From Bacteroidales bacterium (GTDB lineage Bacteria > Bacteroidota > Bacteroidia > Bacteroidales > P3), in contig JAFTFL010000016.1 in NCBI GenBank assembly GCA_017449525.1, positions 62,001 to 126,000 of the forward strand: a stretch of DNA of 64,000 nt. The letters are read 5' to 3'. The position numbers and the translations under genes are program-made. Below are positions 26,956 through 36,133 of this stretch, piece after piece. The number at the start of each line of letters is the position of its first letter. The stretch's first letter is position 1. A model generated the notes under the pieces. It saw nothing but the letters and a program-made list of their open reading frames with translations. It did not search any database and was not told the origin of the DNA.

Positions 26956-28062
26956 ATGGCGACTCCCCGTATAGCAATCGATGTCAACTCAGTACTTCCC
27001 TACTACACCAAGGGGTGGACTGCAGGTATCGGGCGAACCACTAAGGAGTTGGTTGAACACCTGTCGACTCAACGAGACCTGCCGTTTGACATCACCCTCT
27101 ATAGCCAAAACTTCAAGGGAATAACAGCTGATGTAATGCAGCTGCCTTTCCGCACCCGACACCTGCGCTACCCTCACCGCAACGTGTGGAACAGGCTACT
27201 CGCTCTAACCCCCATCAAAGAGTGGGTTACAGGCTACGACCTGCTCCACATTCCACACAACTTTGATTGGGTCCACGACCCATCACGCACTATTATAACC
27301 GTGCATGATGCCTTGTACTTTGCCTATCCTGAAGAGTTCTTGGGACACGACTTCGCCCAGAAGCACTACCCTGCGTTAGCAAGAGCATGCCGAGGCATAC
27401 TGACCTGCTCAGAGTCGTCCAAACGGGACATCATGCAGTACATGGACGTGGCCGAAGAAAAGATATGTGTAACGCCATGGGGATACAACGAAGAACTATT
27501 TCACCCACGGGAATATAGAAAGACAGGCTGCCCGTACTTCTTAATGGTGTCCTGCGATGAGGGAAGAAAGAACACACGCACCCTCATCAAGGCCTACGAG
27601 CAATTTGCTTCAAAAGGTTCTCCGTCGCACGAGTTAGTGCTTGTGTGGGTACATCCACCACAAGACGTGGTGCACTATTGCAATCGACCACACTTGCGCG
27701 ACCGCATTTACATTGTTTCAGAGGTGGATGACGAGAGGCTGAGCCGCCTATACAACGAAGCAACAGCCACCTTCTTTCCTTCGCGCTACGAAGGATTCGG
27801 TCTGCCTGTACTTGAATCAATGGCCTGTGGCACTCCCGTCGTAACCTGCCACAACAGTTCACTGTCGGAAGTGGGAGGTGAGGCTGCCCTATACGTCGAC
27901 CCTGACGATGTAGACGATATGGCACACCACATGGAACAATTTGAGAACCAAGCCTACGATATGCAGTTTATGAGCCAAGCCTGTCTGCGACAAGCTGCCA
28001 AATTCTCGTGGCACAACTGCATAGAAAAGACCACTGCCTTTTACCAACAATGTCTGTCCTAA
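26956..28062 (+). CDS. Glycosyltransferase family 4
   Basis: A 368-aa GT-B glycosyltransferase. Features are 'AGIGRTTKELVEHL' near the N-terminus, 'IITVHDALYFAYPEEF', 'ILTCSESSKRDIMQYM' and the E-x7-E donor motif 'PSRYEGFGLPVLESMACGT'. Such sequences are common in capsule loci, often mannosyltransferase-like, but specificity is unproven. Its final 13 nt overlap the start of the PIG-L deacetylase gene, indicating co-translation. Confidence 0.92.
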   Translation: MATPRIAIDVNSVLPYYTKGWTAGIGRTTKELVEHLSTQRDLPFDITLYSQNFKGITADVMQLPFRTRHLRYPHRNVWNRLLALTPIKEWVTGYDLLHIPHNFDWVHDPSRTIITVHDALYFAYPEEFLGHDFAQKHYPALARACRGILTCSESSKRDIMQYMDVAEEKICVTPWGYNEELFHPREYRKTGCPYFLMVSCDEGRKNTRTLIKAYEQFASKGSPSHELVLVWVHPPQDVVHYCNRPHLRDRIYIVSEVDDERLSRLYNEATATFFPSRYEGFGLPVLESMACGTPVVTCHNSSLSEVGGEAALYVDPDDVDDMAHHMEQFENQAYDMQFMSQACLRQAAKFSWHNCIEKTTAFYQQCLS

Positions 28063-28811
28063 AGGATGCCTACCGAGCCTTGCGGGCTGCCATATACCGC
28101 AGCCTGTGTAATTGCTGCGGCACGCCCTTGAATGCAACCTGTAGTGCAAAACACCTTATTATCATCGCCCCACATCCCGATGACGAAGCGATTGGATGTG
28201 CGCAACTGATAGCCAGGACAAAAGAAGAAGGAGGACATGTGTCTGTGGTGTTCCTTACCAATGGCGAGCAAGCGCACTGCCATTGCTGCGATATTGAACT
28301 GACGGAGGTTGCCAAACGCAGACATTTGTTGTCAGAGCAGATTGACAAACAGCTGCTACACGTGGACAACATCGTGAGAATGAAGTGGAGCGACGGAAAA
28401 CTCCCTGTAGAGAAGTCTGAATTGGAAATTTGCGCTTCACAACTCGCAGACCACGTACGAAAACTCAAAGAACAATACCAGGATGAGACATCCACACTAC
28501 TTGCGCCTCATCATGAAGAAGGGTGGTCAGACCATTGGAGTGCAAACCAAGTAGCTCAACAGGTCGCACAGAGGCTCAATCTACCACTGCTTAACTACTG
28601 CGTATGGTTATGGCTTAGCATGCCCTACAACAAGATGTGGCAGTGCAGATGGCGCAATGTGCATTATGTATCGGGCTACATAACCACAAAACGACAAGCG
28701 CTAATTGCTTATCAAGAAACTGCGCCCTGTGGCAAACCGTGGGTAGGGTTGCTTCCTCGCGTTGTATGGCGGGCAGCAAACAGTAAACGAGAGTACTATT
28801 TCTGTGTATAA
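28050..28811 (+). CDS. PIG-L family sugar deacetylase
   Basis: A 253-aa zinc-dependent LmbE/PIG-L deacetylase, which removes acetyl groups from N-acetylglucosamine-type sugars. The signature 'IIIAPHPDDEAIGCAQLIA' (metal ligands H, D, D) and the later 'LAPHHEEGWSDHWSAN' are present. In this setting it may trim an N-acetyl group on the repeat unit or a lipid-linked precursor, perhaps to make a free amine for the neighbouring acyltransferase. ATG 28050 is favoured by the family start. It overlaps the preceding glycosyltransferase by 13 nt. Confidence 0.93.
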   Translation: MSVLKDAYRALRAAIYRSLCNCCGTPLNATCSAKHLIIIAPHPDDEAIGCAQLIARTKEEGGHVSVVFLTNGEQAHCHCCDIELTEVAKRRHLLSEQIDKQLLHVDNIVRMKWSDGKLPVEKSELEICASQLADHVRKLKEQYQDETSTLLAPHHEEGWSDHWSANQVAQQVAQRLNLPLLNYCVWLWLSMPYNKMWQCRWRNVHYVSGYITTKRQALIAYQETAPCGKPWVGLLPRVVWRAANSKREYYFCV

Positions 28812-28829
28812 CACTGTAGGCTACGTGCT

Positions 28830-29861
28830 ATGTGGCATTTTTCGATAGATACAGAGATGTCTACCATTCACAGCACAGAATATCGGGAATGGTGGCAGCA
28901 GTTGTGGGATCATGCCACCACAAAGCAGCCGTTTGCACATCCTGATATGGTACTTGCATGGATAGATGCATACAGCCACTTGCAGCACATATCACCCTGT
29001 TTCATCCGCGCGACTGAGGATAACGGAAGTGAAGCACTATTACCTCTCGTCAGATGGCGTCGTAATATAAAAAACGCTCATCTGCGCATGCTTATTCCAG
29101 CAGGGTACTCCGATTATGACTACCACACCCCTCTCATAGCTGGTAATTCTGAAGGGCTGATAGATGCTCTAAGCGACCAACTCCATTCTATTAAGGTTGA
29201 CCGGATTGAACTGCCAGGATTAGATAGCCCCTTGCCACACTGCACAACTACAAATGAGTCATGCTACGAGATAAAGCTCGAACAATACAACAGCTTCGAC
29301 ACTTACTTGCAAACACACTATCCTGCAGCTATTGCCATCCGACATCGAAAGGAGAATAAATTAAGACACTTGGGTATAGAAGGGTTTCACCTGTTTGCGA
29401 CCAATGAGGTAGATGTCGCCGTCGCACAACTTCCCTCTATGCTTCAACACTACCATAAGCGCCATCCCCATGCCTATATTGCACCAGGATTCCATGAACA
29501 TTTACTGCGTCAGGTATTACCCACAGGGCTACTGCATTTCTCCATGCTGACCGTAAACAATAGACCCGTCAGTTGGAACCTATACCTACACATGGAGAAT
29601 AACTTGCTGCAATACCTACATGCCACCGATGCTACCTTTAGTCAATACTCAGTAGGAACGCTCCATCTGATACGGAACATCGAATGGGCTTTTAATAACG
29701 GGATGCAGCGTTTCGACTTCATGAGAGGCAACGAGACATACAAACAGTCTTGGGCTACGGGGCAACATACCTTATATAATAATGTATATGTATGTAGGCA
29801 GACTCTGTCTGCCAAGTTGCGTAACAGCCTATACAATCTTCGTAAACACATAGCATATTGA
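28830..29861 (+). CDS. FemAB/BioF2-like GNAT acyltransferase
   Basis: A 343-aa protein with the BioF2-like (CelD) acetyltransferase pattern: an N-terminal part 'PFAHPDMVLAWIDAYSHL', the long helical 'SFDTYLQTHYPAAIAIRHRK' region, and the GNAT core 'LLHFSMLTVNNRPVSWNLYL' to 'RFDFMRGNETYKQSWATG'. Relatives transfer acyl or aminoacyl groups to sugars or peptides. Next to a PIG-L deacetylase it may re-acylate the exposed amine; that is inference. The stop codon overlaps the next gene's TTG start by 4 nt. An alternative start is ATG 28857. Confidence 0.85.
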   Translation: MWHFSIDTEMSTIHSTEYREWWQQLWDHATTKQPFAHPDMVLAWIDAYSHLQHISPCFIRATEDNGSEALLPLVRWRRNIKNAHLRMLIPAGYSDYDYHTPLIAGNSEGLIDALSDQLHSIKVDRIELPGLDSPLPHCTTTNESCYEIKLEQYNSFDTYLQTHYPAAIAIRHRKENKLRHLGIEGFHLFATNEVDVAVAQLPSMLQHYHKRHPHAYIAPGFHEHLLRQVLPTGLLHFSMLTVNNRPVSWNLYLHMENNLLQYLHATDATFSQYSVGTLHLIRNIEWAFNNGMQRFDFMRGNETYKQSWATGQHTLYNNVYVCRQTLSAKLRNSLYNLRKHIAY

Positions 29862-30976
29862 ACCACAACGTACTTATTTGCATACCGTGCCTACTCGTAG
29901 GTGGTACCGAACTGCAGACGCTACATTTGGCGGAAGCCTTATTGCGCAGTGGACACCGAGTGGTCGTATGCTGCTATTTTGAATACAACTTTGACATGGT
30001 GCAACGATTCCGCGCTGTAGGATGTCAAGTGGTATGTCTTTCTGCATACGGTGTTCGACCCGAAGGACGACAGATGAGGCAATTCCTCTATGCAGGTTTG
30101 AAGCGTGTGGTCAACGAACAACACCCCACAGTGGCACATGTGCAATACATGGCACCTGGGGCTTGGCCAATCCTGATCCTGCGGCATCTGGGAGTGAAGA
30201 AAATTGTCGCTACCATTCACACATCAGCCGACATTTATCGCAATCTGCATCTGATACACTTCCTACAGCGCTGCGAAGTGGATGTATTTACATGTGTGAG
30301 CCAAGTGGCGGAACAGAGTTTCTTCGGTACGAGCACCCTGTTCGACAAAAGTATGAGCATCCACAAACACATGCATTGCACTATACCCAACTGCCTGCCG
30401 CAAAAGTGGAAAGTCGCACCACGCCTTGCTGCAACACCATGCTATACAATAGGAGTTGTCAGCAGAATGGAATCCCTGAAAGGTGTAGACTTGGTAATGC
30501 CTGCATTCGCTCAACTGTTACAAAGAGGATACAATTGTCGATTGGTGCTGGTGGGGGACGGCACACTACGCCCTACCACGCAGCAACAACAAAAAGAGCT
30601 TTCTGTTCCAACCGACCGAGTGAAATGGGTGGGCACGGTTGCACCAGAGCAAACGTCGGCATACTATGCCACCATGGATATTGTGTGGATACCCTCACGC
30701 ACCGAGGGCTTTGGATTAACTGCCATCGAGGCCATGGCGCAAGGATGCGCGGTAGTGGCTACTGCTGTTGGTGGCCTTACGGAAGTCGTAACTCACGACA
30801 CTGATGGCATTCTTCTCCAATCAAATGATGCCACACTTTTAGCTGCCAATACAGCCGAACTGATAGACCACCCTGAGAAACTATGCTGCTTGCAGCATGC
30901 TGCCCAACAGCATGCTGCAAAATATACCTTCGAGAATTACAAAGAGCGAATTGCACGGCTATATAGCCAACTATGA
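29858..30976 (+). CDS. Glycosyltransferase family 4 (probable TTG start)
   Basis: A 372-aa GT-B enzyme. The N-terminal Rossmann start 'NVLICIPCLLVGGTELQTL' begins right at the TTG at 29858, which overlaps the preceding stop codon (TTGA). The next in-frame ATG is about 48 residues in and would remove this conserved strand, so TTG is the probable start. Other motifs are 'ATIHTSADIYRNLHL', 'IGVVSRMESLKGVDLVMPAF' and 'PSRTEGFGLTAIEAMAQGC'. Substrate unknown. Confidence 0.9.
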   Translation: MNHNVLICIPCLLVGGTELQTLHLAEALLRSGHRVVVCCYFEYNFDMVQRFRAVGCQVVCLSAYGVRPEGRQMRQFLYAGLKRVVNEQHPTVAHVQYMAPGAWPILILRHLGVKKIVATIHTSADIYRNLHLIHFLQRCEVDVFTCVSQVAEQSFFGTSTLFDKSMSIHKHMHCTIPNCLPQKWKVAPRLAATPCYTIGVVSRMESLKGVDLVMPAFAQLLQRGYNCRLVLVGDGTLRPTTQQQQKELSVPTDRVKWVGTVAPEQTSAYYATMDIVWIPSRTEGFGLTAIEAMAQGCAVVATAVGGLTEVVTHDTDGILLQSNDATLLAANTAELIDHPEKLCCLQHAAQQHAAKYTFENYKERIARLYSQL

Positions 30977-31017
30977 TTTGCCCCTGTCTTCTTCGATAGA
31001 CTCCACAAAGGAAAACC

Positions 31018-32370
31018 ATGTCGAACGCAATCAACATTATCACCTTCATTGTGCTGACCACGATGATGGTTGTGTACATGTTTCGATACAGTGCACGGCT
31101 AAAAAACCCCATCAACAGCACACAGTACCTACTGCTTGAGGGAACCGAAATGTTCTTCGTGCTGTTGATGGCGACTGGCACATTGGCCTTGTCGTCAAGC
31201 GCTGGTGGACATGGCGCAGGTAGCGGATTCAACCTGCAAGCAATCCACTTGCTGGTATTGGAAGCTTTACTGCTACTCTCCTATTTTGTCGCAAGCAAAA
31301 AGCCCCAATGGTCGCCAGGTGCAGTGATGTATCTTCTTTACATTCTATGGTTGGTGTACTCGCTCACATATACCCCATCCGTAGAATATGGAATACGCTA
31401 CGTATTGAAGTATATTTATCCGCTTCTTATCATGCTGGCTGCAAGTGCCATTGTAAAGGACGAAGAAGTGTTCCTTGGAGTATGTGTATGGGCTCGTCGC
31501 GTGGCTCTGATCAGTGCCCTTGTAGTCTTTTTCATTCCTGTAATAAGATATGCCATCCTACCGAGTTTCTTCTGGTACGAAACGGCACTTACGATCCACT
31601 ACGTAACAATAGCCATCATTTCCTTTGCGCTATTCTTCTTCTATGGACGAGACTGGAAAGATCTTGCCTTAGCTATCATCTTTGTGTTTCCCACTATCAT
31701 CTCGGTGCACCGCACTGGACTATTAGCCATGTTTGCAGGGATGGCTGTCTTTGCTTTCTACAAGTGGCGCTGGGTTAGTCTGCCTTACATTGTCGGTGTA
31801 CTGGCCATCGGCATGGCCATTGTGTTCTACGTACCCTCGTTCCACGAGAAGATGTTTTGGCGAGACACCGAGCAACAACTCTCTATTGGAGACCTGCGAG
31901 AAGGTAACATCACCGAAGAGGACATTAGAAACAATGGACGCAAGGCTCTTTGGGAGACGCTGGAGTATAACTTCTACAAAGGACGTGAGCTCAAAGGGAG
32001 CGGTATTGGAAGCTGCCAGTTGTTTCTGTACGGAAACCCCGACATTGCAAAACAGACTCATGGGGACTATATTCAGATGAGATGCGACACAGGACTTGTC
32101 GGCATGTGGTTATATATTGCTGTAGCCGTAGTATGCTGCATACACTGCCTACTGGTCGTAACCAGTCGGTATAATCCTGACTATATCAAATGCTGCGCCA
32201 TGATTACAGCTGGCGCCATCGTGGGCAACTACGCCGCCATGTATAGCGACAATGCAGTAACCTACACCATGGCCACTACAGGATATCCTTTTGCTTTCTA
32301 TGGCATGATGGTAGGCATGCTGCGGCGTGTGCAGAAACCCATTGAGCAACTCTCAGCCAACACGCTATGA
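31018..32370 (+). CDS. O-antigen polymerase/ligase family protein (Wzy-like)
   Basis: A 450-aa inner-membrane protein with about ten to twelve hydrophobic helices and the Wzy_C/O-antigen-ligase loop: 'NGRKALWETLEYNFYKG', 'GSGIGSCQLFLYG', 'KQTHGDYIQMRCDTGLVG'. As the only such protein in the locus it is the best candidate for the repeat-unit polymerase, with ligase function as the alternative. It starts 41 bp after the GT4 gene and overlaps the next GT2 gene by 4 nt (ATGA). Confidence 0.87.
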   Translation: MSNAINIITFIVLTTMMVVYMFRYSARLKNPINSTQYLLLEGTEMFFVLLMATGTLALSSSAGGHGAGSGFNLQAIHLLVLEALLLLSYFVASKKPQWSPGAVMYLLYILWLVYSLTYTPSVEYGIRYVLKYIYPLLIMLAASAIVKDEEVFLGVCVWARRVALISALVVFFIPVIRYAILPSFFWYETALTIHYVTIAIISFALFFFYGRDWKDLALAIIFVFPTIISVHRTGLLAMFAGMAVFAFYKWRWVSLPYIVGVLAIGMAIVFYVPSFHEKMFWRDTEQQLSIGDLREGNITEEDIRNNGRKALWETLEYNFYKGRELKGSGIGSCQLFLYGNPDIAKQTHGDYIQMRCDTGLVGMWLYIAVAVVCCIHCLLVVTSRYNPDYIKCCAMITAGAIVGNYAAMYSDNAVTYTMATTGYPFAFYGMMVGMLRRVQKPIEQLSANTL

Positions 32371-33293
32371 CAATCACGGTAGTCATACCCCTGTACAATA
32401 AAGCTCAAACCATTGAACGGGCTTTACGCTCAGTGCAGGAGCAAATCCTACAACCAGACGAAGTGATTGTGGTTAATGACGGGTCAACCGATGGAGGCGC
32501 TGACATTGTCAGCCAACAAAATTTACAATACCTGCGACTGGTACAGCAGACCAACCAGGGGGTGGCATCGGCACGCAATCACGGTATAGCCGAAGCTCAA
32601 GGAGAGTGGATTGCACTGCTTGATGCTGACGATGAGTGGAAGCCTGAATTCCTGCTCTCCATGCAACAGTTGCACCATTCATATCCAGACTGCAATCTGC
32701 TGGCCTCGGCCTATGACCGAATCGACCTACAAGGCAATCAACGCACTGCCCACATCAGAGGCCTCAATTCCTCTGCACCCACACTTCGCATGGATCACTA
32801 TTTTGATGTTGCCGCCCATTCCGAACCACCCATTTGTAGCAGTGCCGTCATGATGAAGCGTGAAACGATTTTATCGGTAGGGGGATTCCCTGAACATATA
32901 GCGCAGGGTGAGGACCTTTTGACTTGGGCAAAAATAGCTCTAAGCACAGCGGTAGCCTATTGCCAGTTGTCGCTTTCTGTATTTCATGTGGATGATCTCG
33001 TAACAACAGGCACACCCAAACGCAGACCCACAGACGCAGACCCTGTCGGGGCTGAACTGGAGGATTTGGCGCGCGCCAACCCTGAGCAACAGGGCATACA
33101 GGACTATGTGGCATTATGGCACAAAATGCGCGCCAACATGTTCCTACGTGTGCCAAAACAGCGCAGAGCCTGCTACTCAGAACTGCGCAAGGCACGTCTC
33201 TGGAATCCCCACCTCTCTCTGCCTACTTATCACTTACTGCTCATGTTGCCCTATACTCTACGCATGAGACTGATAACTCTTCTTCAACGATAG
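32367..33293 (+). CDS. Glycosyltransferase family 2
   Basis: A 308-aa GT-A enzyme starting 'VVIPLYNKAQTIERALRSV' with 'VNDGSTDGGADIV', 'NQGVASARNHGIAEA' and the metal-binding 'LLDADDEWKPEF'. It overlaps the polymerase gene stop by 4 nt and is followed 1 nt later by another glycosyltransferase, showing a tightly packed operon. Substrate not predictable. Confidence 0.93.
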   Translation: MTITVVIPLYNKAQTIERALRSVQEQILQPDEVIVVNDGSTDGGADIVSQQNLQYLRLVQQTNQGVASARNHGIAEAQGEWIALLDADDEWKPEFLLSMQQLHHSYPDCNLLASAYDRIDLQGNQRTAHIRGLNSSAPTLRMDHYFDVAAHSEPPICSSAVMMKRETILSVGGFPEHIAQGEDLLTWAKIALSTAVAYCQLSLSVFHVDDLVTTGTPKRRPTDADPVGAELEDLARANPEQQGIQDYVALWHKMRANMFLRVPKQRRACYSELRKARLWNPHLSLPTYHLLLMLPYTLRMRLITLLQR

Positions 33294-33294
33294 C

Positions 33295-34227
33295 ATGCTT
33301 GCACCCATTGTCTTGTTTGCTTTCAATCGTCCAAATACTCTCAAGCGGCTGATTGAGAGTTTGAGACATTGTCTCGAAGCTGAGCAGAGCTGTGTCTATG
33401 TCTTTGTAGACGGTCCCCGCTCCGAAAACGACCAAGAAGCCATAGCAGAGGTACTCAGCCTATTGAAGCGATGCAACTGCTTTCGCGCTCTTCACATCGA
33501 AGTTGCCCCTGCCAATAAGGGCTTGGCTAAGTCGGTGATTGATGGGGTAACTGCCGTCATGCAAACAGAAGGCCGCGCCATCGTACTGGAGGATGACATG
33601 GTTGTCAGTCCTTTCTTTCTAACCTTTATGAACCAAGCCATTGAGACCTACGAACATCGAAACGACATTTGGTCCATATCGGCTTACACACCTGCTATTG
33701 AATTACCACAAGATTACATAGAGGACGTATTCTTAGTGCCTCGCGCCCAATGCTGGGGATGGGCTTCGTGGGAAGACCGCTGGCGAACCATCGACTGGCA
33801 TCCTATAAATAACGGGGAACATCTTACACACCAAGAGCGCAAACAGTTCGACCGCGGAGGTAACGACCTCAGTCGAACATTGGAGATGGAGGCCGCAGGA
33901 CGTATTGAGTCATGGGCAGTGCGCTGGGCATACAATGCCTCAATCCAGAACCGATGGACTGTAAACCCTATCCAAAGTTTAGTACAAAACATGGGGTGTG
34001 AAAACAGCAGTGCCCACCGAGGATGGCACGACAATCGCCACCGCACCACATTGGCCTCAAAACTGCCCACAGTCGCCCCTTCTGTCGAACCAGACGAGCG
34101 TATCCTTACCACTTTTAAGCAGCACCACGACGTGGGGCTGGTCAGTCGAGTAGGCTATTTCATGCGCCGTTACGGGTTAGGCTACAATTGGGTGAAGAAG
34201 ACATTCTATATGGGAGCTTCCTACTGA
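33295..34227 (+). CDS. GT-A glycosyltransferase (HlpA-like/GT2 type)
   Basis: The 310-aa product begins 'APIVLFAFNRPNTLKRLIES' and carries 'VYVFVDGPRSENDQE', 'NKGLAKSVIDGVTAV' and a metal-binding 'IVLEDDMVVSPFFL', then 'CWGWASWEDRW'. This pattern matches proteins usually annotated as hemolytic protein HlpA-like or GNT-I-like glycosyltransferases in Bacteroidetes polysaccharide loci; haemolysis is a legacy name. It lies 1 bp after the GT2 gene. Confidence 0.87.
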   Translation: MLAPIVLFAFNRPNTLKRLIESLRHCLEAEQSCVYVFVDGPRSENDQEAIAEVLSLLKRCNCFRALHIEVAPANKGLAKSVIDGVTAVMQTEGRAIVLEDDMVVSPFFLTFMNQAIETYEHRNDIWSISAYTPAIELPQDYIEDVFLVPRAQCWGWASWEDRWRTIDWHPINNGEHLTHQERKQFDRGGNDLSRTLEMEAAGRIESWAVRWAYNASIQNRWTVNPIQSLVQNMGCENSSAHRGWHDNRHRTTLASKLPTVAPSVEPDERILTTFKQHHDVGLVSRVGYFMRRYGLGYNWVKKTFYMGASY

Positions 34228-34286
34228 TTCCTGTATCCTAACGACATCGCCTTAAGTGGAGATGCTTCACCCCACCATTTTTTCTA

Positions 34287-35321
34287 ATGAAAAACTTTCT
34301 ACTAAAGCTTTTCATCGCCAGTATTCCACTGCTACTGCTGTGCGGATGGTATGGATACGAGCATTGGATTTTGGCTACAAACCATGACCTATCGCGGTTC
34401 ATGCAGCGAGGGTTCAACAGAAAGTATCTCCAATCATTCAAAGACAACTGTTCCACGCACAACACCACATCAGGACAACACAAAGCCTTCTTTTGTCATT
34501 TCAATCAAATAGGGACCAGCACCTGCGACATCCTGGTCATTGGCGACAGTTTCTCATTATCGAAAGTGGTGAGGGCCTCTGGCATTCGTTCATTTCAACA
34601 AGTGCTTTCCGAGCAGACAGGCTTATCGGTGGCCACACTGGTTCATTCTAATACAGCTTCTCCTTTTGATATAGCATACACCATTTTATGCGATAACACG
34701 CTCTGCCCCCCCCCAGTTATGGTTGTAGAGAGTGTAGAAAGACACCTCATTGCAAGACTACAATCCCTATCGCTTATTAATTTATCAAACTGTGATAAGG
34801 ATATACTGATGGACAAGGATCTTGTAGACAATAATCTGTGCATATTTGTTCAACATCGTATCGCACACAAGGAGGGCAACAAAGTCAAACTATTCCAAAC
34901 CAAAGCACCCATCAATTCATGCCCTCACGAGGAAACACATCTATACACATATTTCCAAGATATAAACTTTCGAGAAAGAACAAACAAGGACGTTGCACAA
35001 GCAACAACCATATTAGATTCACTGTACCTCATAGCACAGCAGCGCAATGTTGAACTGATTTGTCTGATTGCACCAGACAAATTCGATCTATACCAAGACT
35101 TAATTGCCGACAATCCCTATCCGAGAAACACCCTGTTAGATAAAGGAAGTACATTAGATAGGATCCCATTTGTAGTAAATGGCAAGCAAGTGCTGTTGCC
35201 ACTCATTCAGCAAGGGCAGAAAGACTTGTATTATGTTGATGACACCCATTGGACACCACTCGCTGCAAAGGCAATTGGTCAAACTTTGACTCACCGTATC
35301 ATTGCGCTGAAAGCTATGTAG
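34287..35321 (+). CDS. AlgX/AlgJ-like SGNH acetyltransferase with a 9-C tract
   Basis: A 344-aa membrane-anchored protein (N-terminal helix 'LFIASIPLLLLCGWYGY') with an SGNH fold: nucleophile block 'ILVIGDSFSLSKV' near residue 87 and the C-terminal catalytic pair 'DDTHWTPLAAKAIG' near 322. Homologues (AlgX, AlgJ) pass acetyl groups from an MBOAT partner to the polymer in the periplasm; an MBOAT gene lies 12 kb downstream. The gene holds nine consecutive C (34706-34714, residues about 140-143), in frame here. Slippage would truncate the protein near residue 145, so it may be phase-variable. Confidence 0.8.
   Translation: MKNFLLKLFIASIPLLLLCGWYGYEHWILATNHDLSRFMQRGFNRKYLQSFKDNCSTHNTTSGQHKAFFCHFNQIGTSTCDILVIGDSFSLSKVVRASGIRSFQQVLSEQTGLSVATLVHSNTASPFDIAYTILCDNTLCPPPVMVVESVERHLIARLQSLSLINLSNCDKDILMDKDLVDNNLCIFVQHRIAHKEGNKVKLFQTKAPINSCPHEETHLYTYFQDINFRERTNKDVAQATTILDSLYLIAQQRNVELICLIAPDKFDLYQDLIADNPYPRNTLLDKGSTLDRIPFVVNGKQVLLPLIQQGQKDLYYVDDTHWTPLAAKAIGQTLTHRIIALKAM
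34706..34714 (+). repeat. Homopolymeric C9 tract inside the SGNH acetyltransferase gene
   Basis: Nine C in a row in the coding strand of the AlgX-like gene. Tracts of this length are typical slipped-strand mispairing sites. The frame is intact in this sequence. A second C9 tract occurs at 44762-44770. Confidence 0.8.
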
Positions 35322-35344
35322 ATGGCTAAACTGTAAAAACTAAC

Positions 35345-36115
35345 ATGTTCTTCATCCTATCCAAATTACTGAAAGGACTGTTGTTCCCCACCACATGGAT
35401 ATTCGGTCTATTGGGTGCAGCCTGCTTTGTACGCAATCGCAAGTGGCGTGTGGGGCTGTCCATAGCTGCCTCCGCCATAACACTACTGTTTACAAATAAG
35501 CAGTTGCTACTAACTGCTCAGTATGCATATACACGCAATTATGCGCAACAATCCATACCTACCGATCATTACCCAGTAGCTCTTATCATGGGCGGTTTTG
35601 GGATCGGCGTAGACTCGCTCACTGGTCAACCTGCATTCCTTCACGACCGTGGTGCACGATTGTGGGAGGGCATCCGCCTATGGCAATGTGGCGTAGTAGA
35701 CAAGTTGCTGATAAGTGGCGATGCCACCTGCAATGTCGATGCCCACGGGAACGGCACCGCTGATTACTTTTTATGCTACATGCGTAGCTTCGGTCTGCCT
35801 GACAGTTGCATATTGCTCGAACAGCATGCCCGTAACACTCGCGAGAATGCAACCCGAAGCATTGCCCTTTTGGACTCACTGGGCTACGGTGCCAACGACT
35901 GCCTACTGATCACCTCAGCATCGCACATGAATCGGTCAGTTGACTGTTTCGCCCATGCAGGCTGGAACGTGGACTGCTACGCCTCGAACATCTATCCACA
36001 CCCGACCTATCAACTTTCGAACTTTGCACCCTCGTGGCATGTAATGACCGACTGGCACGAGCTCATCAACGAATGGGGCGGCAATGTAGCCTATCGTATT
36101 GTTGGATACCGTTAA
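35345..36115 (+). CDS. YdcF/ElyC-family (DUF218) membrane protein
   Basis: A 256-aa protein with two N-terminal transmembrane helices ('TWIFGLLGAACFV', 'GLSIAASAITLLFT') and a periplasmic DUF218 domain: 'VALIMGGFGIGVDS', 'DKLLISGDATCNVD', 'NTRENATRSIALL' and 'LLITSASHMNRSV'. ElyC affects undecaprenyl-phosphate metabolism in enterobacteria, which would make sense in a glycan locus, though the biochemistry of the family is unsettled. It lies 23 bp after the acetyltransferase gene. Confidence 0.88.
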   Translation: MFFILSKLLKGLLFPTTWIFGLLGAACFVRNRKWRVGLSIAASAITLLFTNKQLLLTAQYAYTRNYAQQSIPTDHYPVALIMGGFGIGVDSLTGQPAFLHDRGARLWEGIRLWQCGVVDKLLISGDATCNVDAHGNGTADYFLCYMRSFGLPDSCILLEQHARNTRENATRSIALLDSLGYGANDCLLITSASHMNRSVDCFAHAGWNVDCYASNIYPHPTYQLSNFAPSWHVMTDWHELINEWGGNVAYRIVGYR

Positions 36116-36133
36116 AACGCCTTTATCACCATC

